Positions 45,773-54,474 of a DNA stretch of 64,000 nucleotides are shown here, one piece after another; the stretch's first letter is position 1; every line of letters begins with the position of its first letter. The position numbers were made by a program, and so were the translations under genes. The stretch is from Desulfovibrio sp. Marseille-P6017 (GTDB taxonomy: Bacteria; Bacillota_A; Clostridia; Peptostreptococcales; Peptostreptococcaceae), in NCBI GenBank assembly GCA_900604495.1, contig UWOR01000004.1:62001-126000 (forward strand). Direction: 5' to 3'. The notes under the pieces were generated by a model. It saw only the letters and a program-made list of their open reading frames with translations. It ran no database searches and was not told the DNA's origin.

Positions 45773-46411
45773 TTATGTATACTTAATATTTGACTTTAGT
45801 GCCTTATATATAAGATGTAATACAATACTACTTAATATAACAAATACAACTATCATTAATCCTGCATGATAAAAAAATTCTTGTGGCAAAATGTTTATAA
45901 CAGGATCTTTTAAAGGATCAAATATCCAGTAATCATTATCAAACATTATTTCATGAAAAATTACAAATGTTTTATCAAAATTTATTAACATAGGTATTGA
46001 AACCAATATAGGTAATATTATTACTAACTTGGATGTTATATTTAAAAAGTCTATTTTCTTATTTTTTAAATTATAAACTATTCCTATTAAAGTTATTATA
46101 AATGAAAGTATTAATAACTTATTTACATTTAAAAATATTTCTTTCACTTCTTCAAAGTGTATTTTTCCTTCCCTTGAAGATTTTATTGTAGGTAACTCAA
46201 AATCACCTGATATTTTATTTAAATTATAATCTATCATATAATCATAATTAAGTTTTATCTCTTCTTTTGTTAAATTATTCATTTCATCTATATTTAAATA
46301 GTTTATATCAAAGTAATATAATTCTTTAAACGCAACAACTATTCTTATACTACACCCTATTATCAATAAACTAAAAAATATACAAAATATTATATTCATT
46401 GCTTTTTTCAT
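45773..46411 (-). CDS. TIGR01906-like (DUF1461) membrane protein
   Basis: A 212-residue protein with four membrane helices. The extracellular loop signature HEIMFDNDYWIFDPLKDP, then VINILPQEFFYHA, and the early segment YYFDINYLNIDEMNNLTKEE match the TIGR01906 family of Firmicute membrane proteins. Function is unknown. Single gene. Confidence 0.85.
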   Translation of the reverse strand: MKKAMNIIFCIFFSLLIIGCSIRIVVAFKELYYFDINYLNIDEMNNLTKEEIKLNYDYMIDYNLNKISGDFELPTIKSSREGKIHFEEVKEIFLNVNKLLILSFIITLIGIVYNLKNKKIDFLNITSKLVIILPILVSIPMLINFDKTFVIFHEIMFDNDYWIFDPLKDPVINILPQEFFYHAGLMIVVFVILSSIVLHLIYKALKSNIKYT

Positions 46412-46506
46412 AACTAACCCTACCTTATTATCAGTCTTAATTTATATTGTAATGGATTTTTATACATATTTTTACTTTTTTATATTAATTTAATTTTTTT
46501 ATTTTT

Positions 46507-46550
46507 GATAATGAATTTCATTTGCATTATATCTTTTTTTATGTTATATT
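46507..46550 (+). promoter_or_regulatory. Upstream copy of the rpsD promoter with Fur-like dyad
   Basis: A 19-bp dyad GATAATGAATTTCATTTGC (46507-46525) overlaps a -35 TTGCAT (46522-46527), then 17 nt and TATATT (46545-46550). It is nearly identical to the promoter at 46820-46863 directly upstream of rpsD. Confidence 0.65.
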
Positions 46551-46555
46551 AATTA

Positions 46556-46819
46556 CAGGCTCAATATATCACCAAGGGATTTGGAGAGATAATAACAATT
46601 AAATAATCTTTAACACGTGTACGTTCGATAATATATTTTAACCAATATATTCTCTGTTATATTTTATATAGCATATCCCCTTACACAAATTTTAATATTC
46701 TATTTTGTTAAAGTTATTAATTGTTTATATAGCCATAAAAATCTTTACACTAATTTATTATGTGTAAATTACACTAACTTCTTCTTAAGAGACCATGTTA
46801 ACTACGTGGTCTCTTTTTT
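46556..46819 (+). ncRNA. Candidate non-coding transcript between two copies of the rpsD promoter
   Basis: The stretch from the upstream promoter copy to the terminator at 46788-46819 is about 260 nt and has no usable ORF. It does contain a GGAGAGATAAT segment, as in the rpsD ribosome binding site, followed by no start codon. It is either an expressed small RNA or the shell of a deleted rpsD duplicate. Confidence 0.4.
46788..46819 (+). terminator. Strong terminator just upstream of the rpsD promoter
   Basis: AGAGACCA / TGGTCTCT stem with an 11-nt loop and TTTTTT. It insulates rpsD from the upstream transcript. Confidence 0.85.
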
Positions 46820-46863
46820 GATAATGAATTTCATTTGCATTAAATATTTATTTATGTTATAAT
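46820..46863 (+). promoter_or_regulatory. rpsD promoter with Fur-like 19-bp dyad
   Basis: The same dyad, GATAATGAATTTCATTTGC (46820-46838), overlaps -35 TTGCAT (46835-46840), 17 nt before TATAAT (46858-46863). The core AATGAA-T-TTCATT is a perfect palindrome. Length and sequence resemble Fur/Zur/PerR boxes. Confidence 0.65.
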
Positions 46864-46917
46864 AACCTTGGCTTTAAAAATTATCGCGGCAATTTTAATT
46901 TTTAAGGAGAGATAATT

Positions 46918-47514
46918 ATGGCAAAAATGATGGGACCTAGATTTAAACAATGTAGGAGATTAGGACTAAATGTATGTGGTCATCCAAAAGCAATGGATAG
47001 AGCTACAAAAGGAACTTCTAGAGCTGATAAAAAGCTTTCACCTTACGGAACTCAGTTATTAGAAAAACAAAGATTAAAAGCTTATTACGGTGTATTAGAA
47101 AAGCAATTTTCAAACTATGTAAAAAAAGCTACTAAATCTAATGAATCTACTGGTACAGCACTTATTCAAATGCTTGAGTGTAGATTAGATAACTTAGTTT
47201 ATAGATTAGGATTAGCTAGTTCTATAAGACAAGCTCGTCAAATGGTTGTTCATGGACATATTTTAGTTGATGGTAAAAAGGTTGATATACCTTCTTATGG
47301 TGTTTCTGTAGGACAAGTTATATCACTTAGAGCTAAGTCTCAAAATAATGTTATGTTTAAGGAAAGTTTCTTAAGTAATGCCCTTAGCCAATATGCTTAT
47401 TTAAGTAAAGATGTAGATTCATTCTCAGGTACTTTAGTTAAAATACCTGAAAGAAATGAAGTACCAATTGAGATCAATGACATATTAGTTGTTGAATACT
47501 ACTCAAAATTATAA
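46918..47514 (+). CDS. rpsD: 30S ribosomal protein S4 (stand-alone gene)
   Basis: A 198-residue S4 protein with the N-terminal domain ([40 protein letters not shown]) and the S4 RNA-binding domain ([39 protein letters not shown]). It lies alone, outside the alpha operon that holds rpsD in many clostridia, so it may be a paralogue. Only two N-terminal cysteines are present, fewer than the four of zinc-binding S4. AAGGAGAG precedes ATG. Promoter and insulating terminator are described separately; hairpin element E follows the stop. Confidence 0.93.
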   Translation: MAKMMGPRFKQCRRLGLNVCGHPKAMDRATKGTSRADKKLSPYGTQLLEKQRLKAYYGVLEKQFSNYVKKATKSNESTGTALIQMLECRLDNLVYRLGLASSIRQARQMVVHGHILVDGKKVDIPSYGVSVGQVISLRAKSQNNVMFKESFLSNALSQYAYLSKDVDSFSGTLVKIPERNEVPIEINDILVVEYYSKL

Positions 47515-47528
47515 AAAAAGTTAAAAAA

Positions 47529-47680
47529 AGTGTGGTAATTTAGTATGTTCGTGTAACTGGCGAGTATTGTGGGAATATAAATTTCATTCCATGCAAGATA
47601 AAGTACGTCTTGCAAATGGAATGAAATTTATATTTACCACATACTCGCTGGTTTACTCGTATACTATAAAATACCACACT
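47529..47680 (+). repeat. Long intergenic hairpin element E (also terminator-like)
   Basis: A 152-bp imperfect inverted repeat. AGTGTGGTA/TACCACACT, TAGTAT/ATACTA, CGAGTAT/ATACTCG, TGTGG/CCACA and AATATAAATTTCATTCCAT with its perfect complement lead to the apical stem GCAAGA/TCTTGC. Apex on plus: CATGCAAGA - loop - TCTTGCAAATG. It begins 14 nt after the rpsD stop and is flanked by A7 on the left and T6 on the right, so it could terminate transcription from both rpsD and mntP. Confidence 0.9.
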
Positions 47681-47713
47681 ACTTTTTTGGTTGAGAATAA
47701 AATAAATATAAGA

Positions 47714-48295
47714 TTATCCTATTATTCCTATGTGTTCTAATAGTATTTTCACCCCCATACCTATTAATATTATTCCACCTGCTAATTCTGCTTTTGATTT
47801 ATATTTTATTCCGAATACATTTCCTATTTTTACACCTATCATTGATAGTATAAATGTTACTATTCCTATAAATGTTACTGCTGGTACTATGTCTACTTGT
47901 AAAAATGCAAGTGTTATACCGACTGCTAATGCATCTATACTAGTAGCTATTGCTAATACACTCATATTTTTAAAGCTTAACATTTCTTTTTCACTTTGAA
48001 CTGCTTCTATATCATCATCATCTTTACTTAAAGCTTCTTGTATCATTTTTAAACCTAAGTATCCTAAAAGTATGAATGCAATCCAATGATCCACGCTCAT
48101 TATATAATCTTTAAATTGTAATCCTAAGAAATACCCTATTAAAGGCATTCCTGCCTGGAATCCTCCAAAATAAAGCCCTACTATACCCGAATTTTTTAAA
48201 GTAATTCTTCTCATTGAAAGCCCCTTACAAACAGAAACTGCAAAAGCATCCATCGACAGCCCAACCGCTAATACAAAAAGTTCAATTAAACTCAT
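47714..48295 (-). CDS. mntP: Manganese efflux pump MntP
   Basis: A 193-residue membrane protein with six helices and the family motif [17 protein letters not shown], repeated in the second half as [16 protein letters not shown]; the paired Asp residues are essential in MntP. It exports Mn2+. The upstream yybP-ykoY riboswitch strongly supports manganese control. Confidence 0.95.
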   Translation of the reverse strand: MSLIELFVLAVGLSMDAFAVSVCKGLSMRRITLKNSGIVGLYFGGFQAGMPLIGYFLGLQFKDYIMSVDHWIAFILLGYLGLKMIQEALSKDDDDIEAVQSEKEMLSFKNMSVLAIATSIDALAVGITLAFLQVDIVPAVTFIGIVTFILSMIGVKIGNVFGIKYKSKAELAGGIILIGMGVKILLEHIGIIG

Positions 48296-48372
48296 AAATC
48301 TTTCTCCTTAAAAAATAATATCTATTGTAATAATACAAAATTCATTTATATAATATGCCAACCTATCTAGCA

Positions 48373-48524
48373 TAAAAAAAGACTTATCTACAGATATAGT
48401 ATAACCCATATCTGTAGATAAGTCTCATTATTCAAAATAAAGCCAGATGGTAAAACCATCAGTATGTTGACCTTACTACACACTAAATAATAAAAGTGTG
48501 CCAACTACTCCCTTATCTATCTAT
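48373..48524 (-). promoter_or_regulatory. yybP-ykoY (Mn2+) riboswitch with terminator
   Basis: On minus the leader reads AAGGGAGTAGTTGGCACAC, then GTGTGTAGTAAGGTCAACAT, then ACTGATGGTTTTACCATCTGG, the conserved L1 and L3 loops of the yybP-ykoY aptamer. It is followed by an expression platform AGACTTATCTACAGATAT with its complement and a TTTTTTT tract (48373-48426). Mn2+ binding would be expected to prevent termination and switch on mntP. Confidence 0.88.
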
Positions 48525-48630
48525 ATTATATTATATTAAACCACAATTTAATGCAACATACAAATAAATATTTATATCTAGTTTTTATTTATTTCTAACT
48601 TCCACCCAAAGAGTTTTAATACAAAGTACA

Positions 48631-48751
48631 TTTAGTAAAACTCAGCGAAGGGTCGATGAGATATTGCAATTTATAATCTATTCGCAAGATACCTTTTGTC
48701 TTTCATAGATTATAAATGCAATACTCACCGCCCCGAAGCCACTTAACTAAA
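48631..48751 (-). repeat. Long intergenic hairpin element F
   Basis: A 121-bp imperfect inverted repeat. The basal stem TTTAGT/ACTAAA includes the stop codon of the ABC-F gene. GC-rich internal pairs, TGAG/CTCA, and ATTGCA..TTATAATCTAT with its partner lead to the apical hairpin. Read on minus, the apex is AAAGAC - loop - ATCTTGCGAATAG, matching the other elements. Confidence 0.8.
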
Positions 48752-50297
48752 CAATCTTAGTAGTAAAATCCTCTATATTCCATACATTATCAACTATATC
48801 CATATAGAATTCAGGTTCATGTGATACAAGTACTACAGTTCCTTTAAATTCTCTTATAGCTTTCTTTAACTCATCCTTAGCTTCAACATCTAAGTGATTT
48901 GTAGGTTCATCTAGTACTAATAAGTTTATGTCTTTTAACATTATCTTACATAACCTAACTTTAGCAGCTTCTCCCCCACTTAAAACTCTAACTTGACTTG
49001 TTATATGTTCATTTGATAAACCACACTTAGAAAGTGCTTGTCTAACTTCAAAGTTTGTAAGACCTGGGAATTCTGCCCAAACATCATCCATTGGAGTATT
49101 GTAGTTATCCTTAGAACTTTCTTGTTCAAAGTATCCTACTTCTAAGTAATCTCCTAATTCAACTTCTCCATCAAAAGGCTTTATTATTCCAAGTAAAGTC
49201 TTTAATAATGTAGACTTACCTATACCATTCATACCTTTTAATGCAACTTTTTTATTTCTTTCTAGTTCAAAATTAAGAGGCTTAGTTAATGGTTCATTAT
49301 ATCCTAATACTAAGTCTTTAGTTTTGAATATATATCTACTAGCCGCTCTAGCTTCTCTAAATTGGAATGTAGGCTTTATTTTTTCTTTTGGTCTTTCTAA
49401 TATTTCCATCTTGTCAAGAATCTTTTGTCTACTGTTTGCCATACCACGAGTAGCAACTCTTGCTTTATTTCTAGCAACGAAATCTTCAAGTTTCTTTCTT
49501 TCTTCAACTTGTCTTTCGTATGCACTTTCTTCTTGACGTTTCTTTATTTCATTTAATCTTACGAATTCATCATAGTTACCTTTGTATCTATTTAACTCCC
49601 CATTTTCTAAGTGGTAAATTACATTACATGTATCATTTATAAATGGTATATCATGAGATACTAATATAAAACTATTTTCGTATTCTTGTAAATATCTAGT
49701 TAACCATACTATATGCTCTTCATCTAAATAGTTAGTAGGCTCGTCTAGGATTAATATAGTAGGATTTTCAAGTAGTAACTTAGTTAAAAGTACTTTTGTT
49801 CTTTGACCTCCACTTAGATCTGTTACGTCTCTATCTAATCCTATATCTCCAAGACCTAAACCATTTGCAACTTCTTGGATTTTTGCGTCTATCATATAGA
49901 AACCACTATTTTCAAGTATTGTTTGTATTTCAGCTGTATCTTCAAGAAGCTTAGTCATTTGATCTTCATCAGCTTCTCCCATTTTATCATACATACCTAT
50001 CATTTCTTGTTCTAAATCAAACATAGGCTTAAAAGCATTTCTTAGTATATCTCTTATAGAGTTACCTTTTTCAAGAACTGAATGTTGATCTAAGTAACCA
50101 ACAGTTGCTCTAGAAGACCACTTTATATTACCTGCATCAGGCATTAATTTTTTTGTTATTATATTTAAAAAGCTTGATTTCCCTTCTCCATTTGCCCCAA
50201 CTAAAGCAATATGTTCACCTTTTTTTAATCTGAAAGAAACATTCTCTAGTATAGTTCTAGCTCCGAAACCATGACTTACGTTTTCTACTACTAGCAT
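48747..50297 (-). CDS. ABC-F family ATP-binding protein
   Basis: A 516-residue protein with two ABC domains in one chain and no membrane segment. Walker A motifs are GANGEGKSS and GMNGIGKST, signatures LSGGQRTKVLL and LSGGEAAKVRL, Walker B LILDEPTNYLDE and LVLDEPTNHLD, with a charged linker between (ERQVEERKKLEDFVARNKAR). ABC-F proteins act on ribosomes in translation or antibiotic protection; this one resembles the housekeeping YkpA/YbiT group. ATG 50297 with GAGGTGG is preferred over 50312. Confidence 0.92.
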   Translation of the reverse strand: MLVVENVSHGFGARTILENVSFRLKKGEHIALVGANGEGKSSFLNIITKKLMPDAGNIKWSSRATVGYLDQHSVLEKGNSIRDILRNAFKPMFDLEQEMIGMYDKMGEADEDQMTKLLEDTAEIQTILENSGFYMIDAKIQEVANGLGLGDIGLDRDVTDLSGGQRTKVLLTKLLLENPTILILDEPTNYLDEEHIVWLTRYLQEYENSFILVSHDIPFINDTCNVIYHLENGELNRYKGNYDEFVRLNEIKKRQEESAYERQVEERKKLEDFVARNKARVATRGMANSRQKILDKMEILERPKEKIKPTFQFREARAASRYIFKTKDLVLGYNEPLTKPLNFELERNKKVALKGMNGIGKSTLLKTLLGIIKPFDGEVELGDYLEVGYFEQESSKDNYNTPMDDVWAEFPGLTNFEVRQALSKCGLSNEHITSQVRVLSGGEAAKVRLCKIMLKDINLLVLDEPTNHLDVEAKDELKKAIREFKGTVVLVSHEPEFYMDIVDNVWNIEDFTTKIV

Positions 50298-50579
50298 TGT
50301 CCACCTCTTCATTAATAGTTATTTTTCATTCTATATTATAATATATTCTTTTTTATCTTAAATCAAGTGTATGAAATATCCATATGTAATTTTATAAAAA
50401 TTTAATGAATCAAGAGATATTAATTAACAAAAACTAGTCATATAAAATATAATTAATTAAATTTCTATTTTTTTGTTTTAAATTTAACGAATGTGGTATA
50501 AATATAATGTTAATATTTTATCAATTAGATTTTAAACAAATTATTTATAAATTTTAAAACCCATATGGAGGTAGTAATT

Positions 50580-51908
50580 ATGAAAATTGTAGTTGTAGGA
50601 TGTACTCATGCAGGAACTGCTGCTGTTGTAAATATGAAAGAACTTTATCCAGATAGTCAAATAACTATTTATGAAAAAAATGATAATATATCATTCTTAT
50701 CTTGTGGTATAGCTTTAAGTGTTGGAAATGTTGTTACTGAACCGGAAAAATTATTTTATAACTCTCCAGATAACTTAGCTTCTCAAGGTATAGTTACAAA
50801 TATGAAACATGAAGTTTTAGATATAGATTTTGATAATAAAAAACTATCAGTTAAAAATTTAGTTACTAATGAAATCATAGAAGATAGTTATGATAAATTA
50901 GTTCTAACTTTAGGTTCTTGGCCTATAGTGCCTAAATTTGAGGGTGGCAATTTAGAAAATATACTTCTTTGTAAAAACTATGATCATGCTAAAACTATAA
51001 TAGAAAAATCTAAAAATGCTAAAAATGTTGTAGTTATAGGTGCTGGTTATATAGGAGTTGAACTTGCTGAAGCCTTCGAAATGAGAAATAAAAATGTTAC
51101 TCTTATAGATGCTGAAAACAGAATAATGGCCAAATATCTAGATAAAGAATTTACAGATATAGCTCAAGAAGAATTCACTAAAAGAGGCGTTAATTTAGTT
51201 CTTGGACAAAAAGTTCAAAAATTTGAAGGTACTGATAAAGTTTCTAAAGTTGTAACAGATAAAGGTGAATTTGAAGCTGATTTAGTTGTATTATGTATAG
51301 GTTTTGCACCTAATACTAAATTAGTAAAAGGAAAACTAGATACACTATCTAATGGAGCTATAATAATAGATGAATATATGAGAACTAGCAAAGAAGATGT
51401 GTTTGCTGCAGGAGATTGCTGTGTTGTTAGATACAATCCAGCTAATGAAAATAGATATATACCTTTAGCTACTAATGCAGTTAGAATGGGTACTTTAGTT
51501 GCTAAAAATCTAGTTAAACCAACTTTAAAATACATGGGTACTCAGGGTACTTCTGGAATAAAAATTTATGACTTATGTATTGCTTCAACTGGACTTACTG
51601 AAGAAGTTGCTAAAAGCACTACATCTTTAAATGTTGCTTCAGTTACTGCAGTTGATAATTACAGACCTGAATTTATGCCTACATTTGAAGAAGCTAAATT
51701 AAAATTAGTATACGATAAAGACACTAGAAAAGTAGTTGGTGGTCAAATTATTTCTAAGATAGATTTAACTCAATTTATGAATACTTTATCTGTTGTTATT
51801 CAAAACGAAATGACTGTTGAAGAGCTAGCTATGACTGACTTCTTCTTCCAGCCTCATTTTAATAAACCATGGAGTTTATTAAATACTGCTGCTCTTATGG
51901 CTTTATAA
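50580..51908 (+). CDS. FAD-dependent NADH oxidase / CoA-disulfide reductase family protein
   Basis: A 443-residue flavoprotein. It has an N-terminal FAD-binding site (KIVVVGCTHAGTAAVVNM), the redox-active Cys in NISFLSCGIALSVG at about residue 42, an NAD site (VVVIGAGYIGVELAEAFE), the second FAD motif (VFAAGDCCVV), and the dimerisation domain. It is similar to water-forming NADH oxidase (Nox) of lactic acid bacteria, which detoxifies oxygen, and to CoA-disulfide reductases; sequence alone does not separate them. GGAGG lies 8 nt before ATG 50580; ATG 50565 overlaps that site. Confidence 0.88.
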   Translation: MKIVVVGCTHAGTAAVVNMKELYPDSQITIYEKNDNISFLSCGIALSVGNVVTEPEKLFYNSPDNLASQGIVTNMKHEVLDIDFDNKKLSVKNLVTNEIIEDSYDKLVLTLGSWPIVPKFEGGNLENILLCKNYDHAKTIIEKSKNAKNVVVIGAGYIGVELAEAFEMRNKNVTLIDAENRIMAKYLDKEFTDIAQEEFTKRGVNLVLGQKVQKFEGTDKVSKVVTDKGEFEADLVVLCIGFAPNTKLVKGKLDTLSNGAIIIDEYMRTSKEDVFAAGDCCVVRYNPANENRYIPLATNAVRMGTLVAKNLVKPTLKYMGTQGTSGIKIYDLCIASTGLTEEVAKSTTSLNVASVTAVDNYRPEFMPTFEEAKLKLVYDKDTRKVVGGQIISKIDLTQFMNTLSVVIQNEMTVEELAMTDFFFQPHFNKPWSLLNTAALMAL

Positions 51909-51949
51909 AAAATCGTTAGCTAGTATCTGTTATTAGCTAGTATATAAAT

Positions 51950-52002
51950 AAAAAAATCCTGATATGCAACTGCAAGAATGTTGCATATATCAGGATTTTT
52001 TA
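51950..52002. terminator. Bidirectional terminator
   Basis: AAAAAATCCTGATATGCAAC pairs with GTTGCATATATCAGGATTTT, with one mismatch region and a 9-nt loop, with A- and T-runs on the two sides. Separates the flavoprotein gene from the convergent phospholipase-like gene. Confidence 0.85.
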
Positions 52003-52009
52003 TTTTACA

Positions 52010-52723
52010 TTAATTTAAGTAGTAAAATACATCATCATAAAACATTAGTAGGCATCCCGCTGTACTTCTTTGCGATACTGTAATCGCCTTTGTTGCTATT
52101 AGATAAAACTTTGTTGTTAAATCATTTATATCTCTATACATATAATCTAGGTCTAGTCCTAAGTTTGAATTATGATCCACATATTCTTCTATTGAGTTTA
52201 ATAATATAGGTTTATCCTCAGTTCTAAATCTTCTCATTTTTTTGTAGTTCGCTTTTACATATACTTCAAATTGTCTATGATTATCCAATAACTTTCCCTT
52301 GGCATGTTGTGGTATAGTTAAATCTTGTACTATATGACATGCCGCTCCAAGATAGAACATAGCTCTTTCATAGTTCCCTAAACTTATATATTTTAACGCT
52401 CTATTGTAATAACTTAAAGTTACTGACATTGCATTATCATCATATCCAAACTTTCCTTTTTGTAATTTAGGATTATAAAAATGATGATAACATTTAAAAT
52501 CCTGATCTGCCCATACTAATCCTTGATTTATTTGTGCCTCATATTTTTTAAAAAATTCGTATTCTTCTTCATATCCGTTTACTTTTAATATATTTAATGC
52601 ATTCTTTTGTATAAATATATGCACTTCACAATCTGTTTTAATTATAGTCCTTTTTATAGGAGCCACAACTTTAAAAGTATTAGTTAATGCAGTTGCATAT
52701 ACACTTTCTAAAGTATCCTTCAT
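52010..52723 (-). CDS. Zinc-dependent phospholipase C family protein, no signal peptide
   Basis: A 237-residue protein covering the zinc PLC catalytic domain. Recognisable ligand regions are DCEVHIFIQKNALNIL, WADQDFKCYHHFYNP, and YLGAACHIVQDLTIPQHAKG followed by NHRQFEVYV. There is no signal peptide and no mature N-terminal Trp, which in the secreted toxins supplies a zinc ligand; a 30-residue extension precedes the first His. The C-terminal C2-like (PLAT) domain of alpha-toxin is absent. It is thus probably a cytoplasmic or spore-compartment paralogue. It follows cwlD by 15 nt, possibly co-expressed. Confidence 0.8.
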   Translation of the reverse strand: MKDTLESVYATALTNTFKVVAPIKRTIIKTDCEVHIFIQKNALNILKVNGYEEEYEFFKKYEAQINQGLVWADQDFKCYHHFYNPKLQKGKFGYDDNAMSVTLSYYNRALKYISLGNYERAMFYLGAACHIVQDLTIPQHAKGKLLDNHRQFEVYVKANYKKMRRFRTEDKPILLNSIEEYVDHNSNLGLDLDYMYRDINDLTTKFYLIATKAITVSQRSTAGCLLMFYDDVFYYLN

Positions 52724-52738
52724 TTATATCACCTAACG

Positions 52739-53575
52739 TCATTTAGTCTTAAAATATTCATCTACTCCATCTGCAATACTTTGCATTAATTTTCTTTGAT
52801 AGTCAGGATTAGACATCATTTTGTCTTCATTATAATTACTCATAAAGCCCATTTCAACTAATACTGCTGGTACTTTAGACCAATTAAATCCAGTTAAGTC
52901 ACCACGTTGAAAAACTCCATTTATTTGTATTCCTGAATTTTTCATACTGCTCCTAATTAATTCCGCACACTTATTACTCTCTTCATATATAGAGGATGTG
53001 TATCTTCCACCTTCCTCTGGAATTAATATTGATGCTCCTGTTTTAGATGAATTGTCTATACTATCAGCATGAATTCTAACTACCAAATTTGCATTTTTAT
53101 CATTTGCAAAAATTGCTCTCTCACTATTACTAATATTTACATCATGGCTTTCTCTAGTCATTATGATATTATAGCCTTTACCTTCTAATATATGTTTTAA
53201 AACTGTAGATGCTTCTAAATTTAGAACATATTCTGGCTTTTTAGTTGCTACGCCTTCTGTACCAGATGAAACTCTTGCTTTTTGATATCCTGAACCTGGC
53301 CCTACTGGTTCTAAGTTTGGATCACCTTTTTCTTGATGTCCGGGATCTATACATATTAAATATTTTGAATTATCTTTTATACTATTTTCATCATCTTTTT
53401 CTGATGTAGGTTTTTTATCCTCGACCTTTTGTTCTCTATTTTTATCTTTATCGTTATCTATTCCCTTACTTATTAACCCTGTTGCTTTGTAAAGACTATT
53501 TAATGGGTCTGATGTACCTATAAGAATTATTCCCATAGCTATTATTGCCATTATTATCACTCTATATTTTTTCAT
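52739..53575 (-). CDS. cwlD: N-acetylmuramoyl-L-alanine amidase, CwlD-like
   Basis: A 278-residue protein with an N-terminal membrane helix (YRVIIMAIIAMGIILIGTSD), a Lys/Asp/Glu-rich linker, and an Amidase_3 domain: ICIDPGHQEKGDPN (zinc His), LNLEASTVLKHIL (Glu), VVRIHADSID (His), and VLVEMGFMSN (catalytic Glu). It is most like CwlD, which acts with PdaA to make muramic-delta-lactam in the spore cortex. The sporulation-rich neighbourhood agrees, but another Amidase_3 role is possible. Confidence 0.82.
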   Translation of the reverse strand: MKKYRVIIMAIIAMGIILIGTSDPLNSLYKATGLISKGIDNDKDKNREQKVEDKKPTSEKDDENSIKDNSKYLICIDPGHQEKGDPNLEPVGPGSGYQKARVSSGTEGVATKKPEYVLNLEASTVLKHILEGKGYNIIMTRESHDVNISNSERAIFANDKNANLVVRIHADSIDNSSKTGASILIPEEGGRYTSSIYEESNKCAELIRSSMKNSGIQINGVFQRGDLTGFNWSKVPAVLVEMGFMSNYNEDKMMSNPDYQRKLMQSIADGVDEYFKTK

Positions 53576-53732
53576 TTTATTCTCCTTTCACTTTTAAATT
53601 TGTATAAAGTTATTTTCTAGTTTATTCTCCCCAGATTATTTAAATTTTATTTTTACTTAGTTTTTCATTTATATTTGCTATTTAATGCATATATATTTAT
53701 ATATCGTAAATTTAGGTGGTGAGATTAAAAGT

Positions 53733-54272
53733 ATGCCTAAAAATGTATCTTCGTCTAATAATAGATGCTATAAAAAAAAAATAATCAAAAGAAGTAACTC
53801 TAATAATACATCTACAAGTCAAACTAGTAGTACTTGTAATAATCAAACAAACGAAAATAATTCTAACTCTAATGATGGTAATAATGGTAGTTCTAACTCT
53901 AATTCAAATAGTTCTAGTAATACTAGTAATAATTCTAATGGCTTTAATAATAATAACGGTAATAGTAATAATGATGATAGCAGTGATTCAAAGCTTTGTT
54001 GTTTTGGATATTTAGATTACATAGTTCTAGCCTCTACTCTAGCAGTTGCTTTAGCTGAGGAATTAAATGTTAATGATTTGAATATATTATCTACTTTTTT
54101 AGCAGTGTTATCAGATGAGCTTGCCTTAGTCTCCTCAGTTAAAAGTTGTAATCCTGATAGTTCAGACGAGGTATTTGTTCCTCCTATTCCAGACGTAGCT
54201 ATTACACGAGCTTCAAAAAAAAATAAAACTCGAATAAAGAAAGTTACTAGAAGAAAAATAAAAAAGAAATAA
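53733..54272 (+). CDS. Asn/Ser-rich low-complexity protein, possibly spore-associated
   Basis: A 179-residue protein from ATG 53733 (PKNVSSSNN). Residues about 15-90 are mostly Asn, Ser and Thr; then KLCCFGYLDYIVLASTLAVA and LAEELNVNDLNILSTFLAVLSD, a hydrophobic helical module seen in small clostridial proteins of unknown role; then a Lys/Arg-rich tail ending RRKIKKK. There is no signal peptide. The frame opens further back to 53685, but AGGTGGTGA lies just before ATG 53733. Divergent from cwlD; a spore coat or crust role is a guess from composition. Confidence 0.6.
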   Translation: MPKNVSSSNNRCYKKKIIKRSNSNNTSTSQTSSTCNNQTNENNSNSNDGNNGSSNSNSNSSSNTSNNSNGFNNNNGNSNNDDSSDSKLCCFGYLDYIVLASTLAVALAEELNVNDLNILSTFLAVLSDELALVSSVKSCNPDSSDEVFVPPIPDVAITRASKKNKTRIKKVTRRKIKKK

Positions 54273-54316
54273 ATACACTTTCAAAAAATTTAAAGTGTTT
54301 TATTTCTTTTTTTATT
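54270..54316 (+). terminator. Terminator after the Asn/Ser-rich gene
   Basis: AAATAAATACACTTT pairs imperfectly with AAAGTGTTTTATTT, followed by a T-run. Confidence 0.7.
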
Positions 54317-54474
54317 ACACTAATTGAAAATGCTTTATTTATAAATATCCTTTGTTTTTTTTTGAAAAGTACGGTTTTATTGAATCTCTTTTCCAAGGAT
54401 TAAAACTTAATTAATGTGCACTATAATATTAAAGCACCATTAATCATCAAAGTTGCTCAGAAAGAAGGTGTTTT

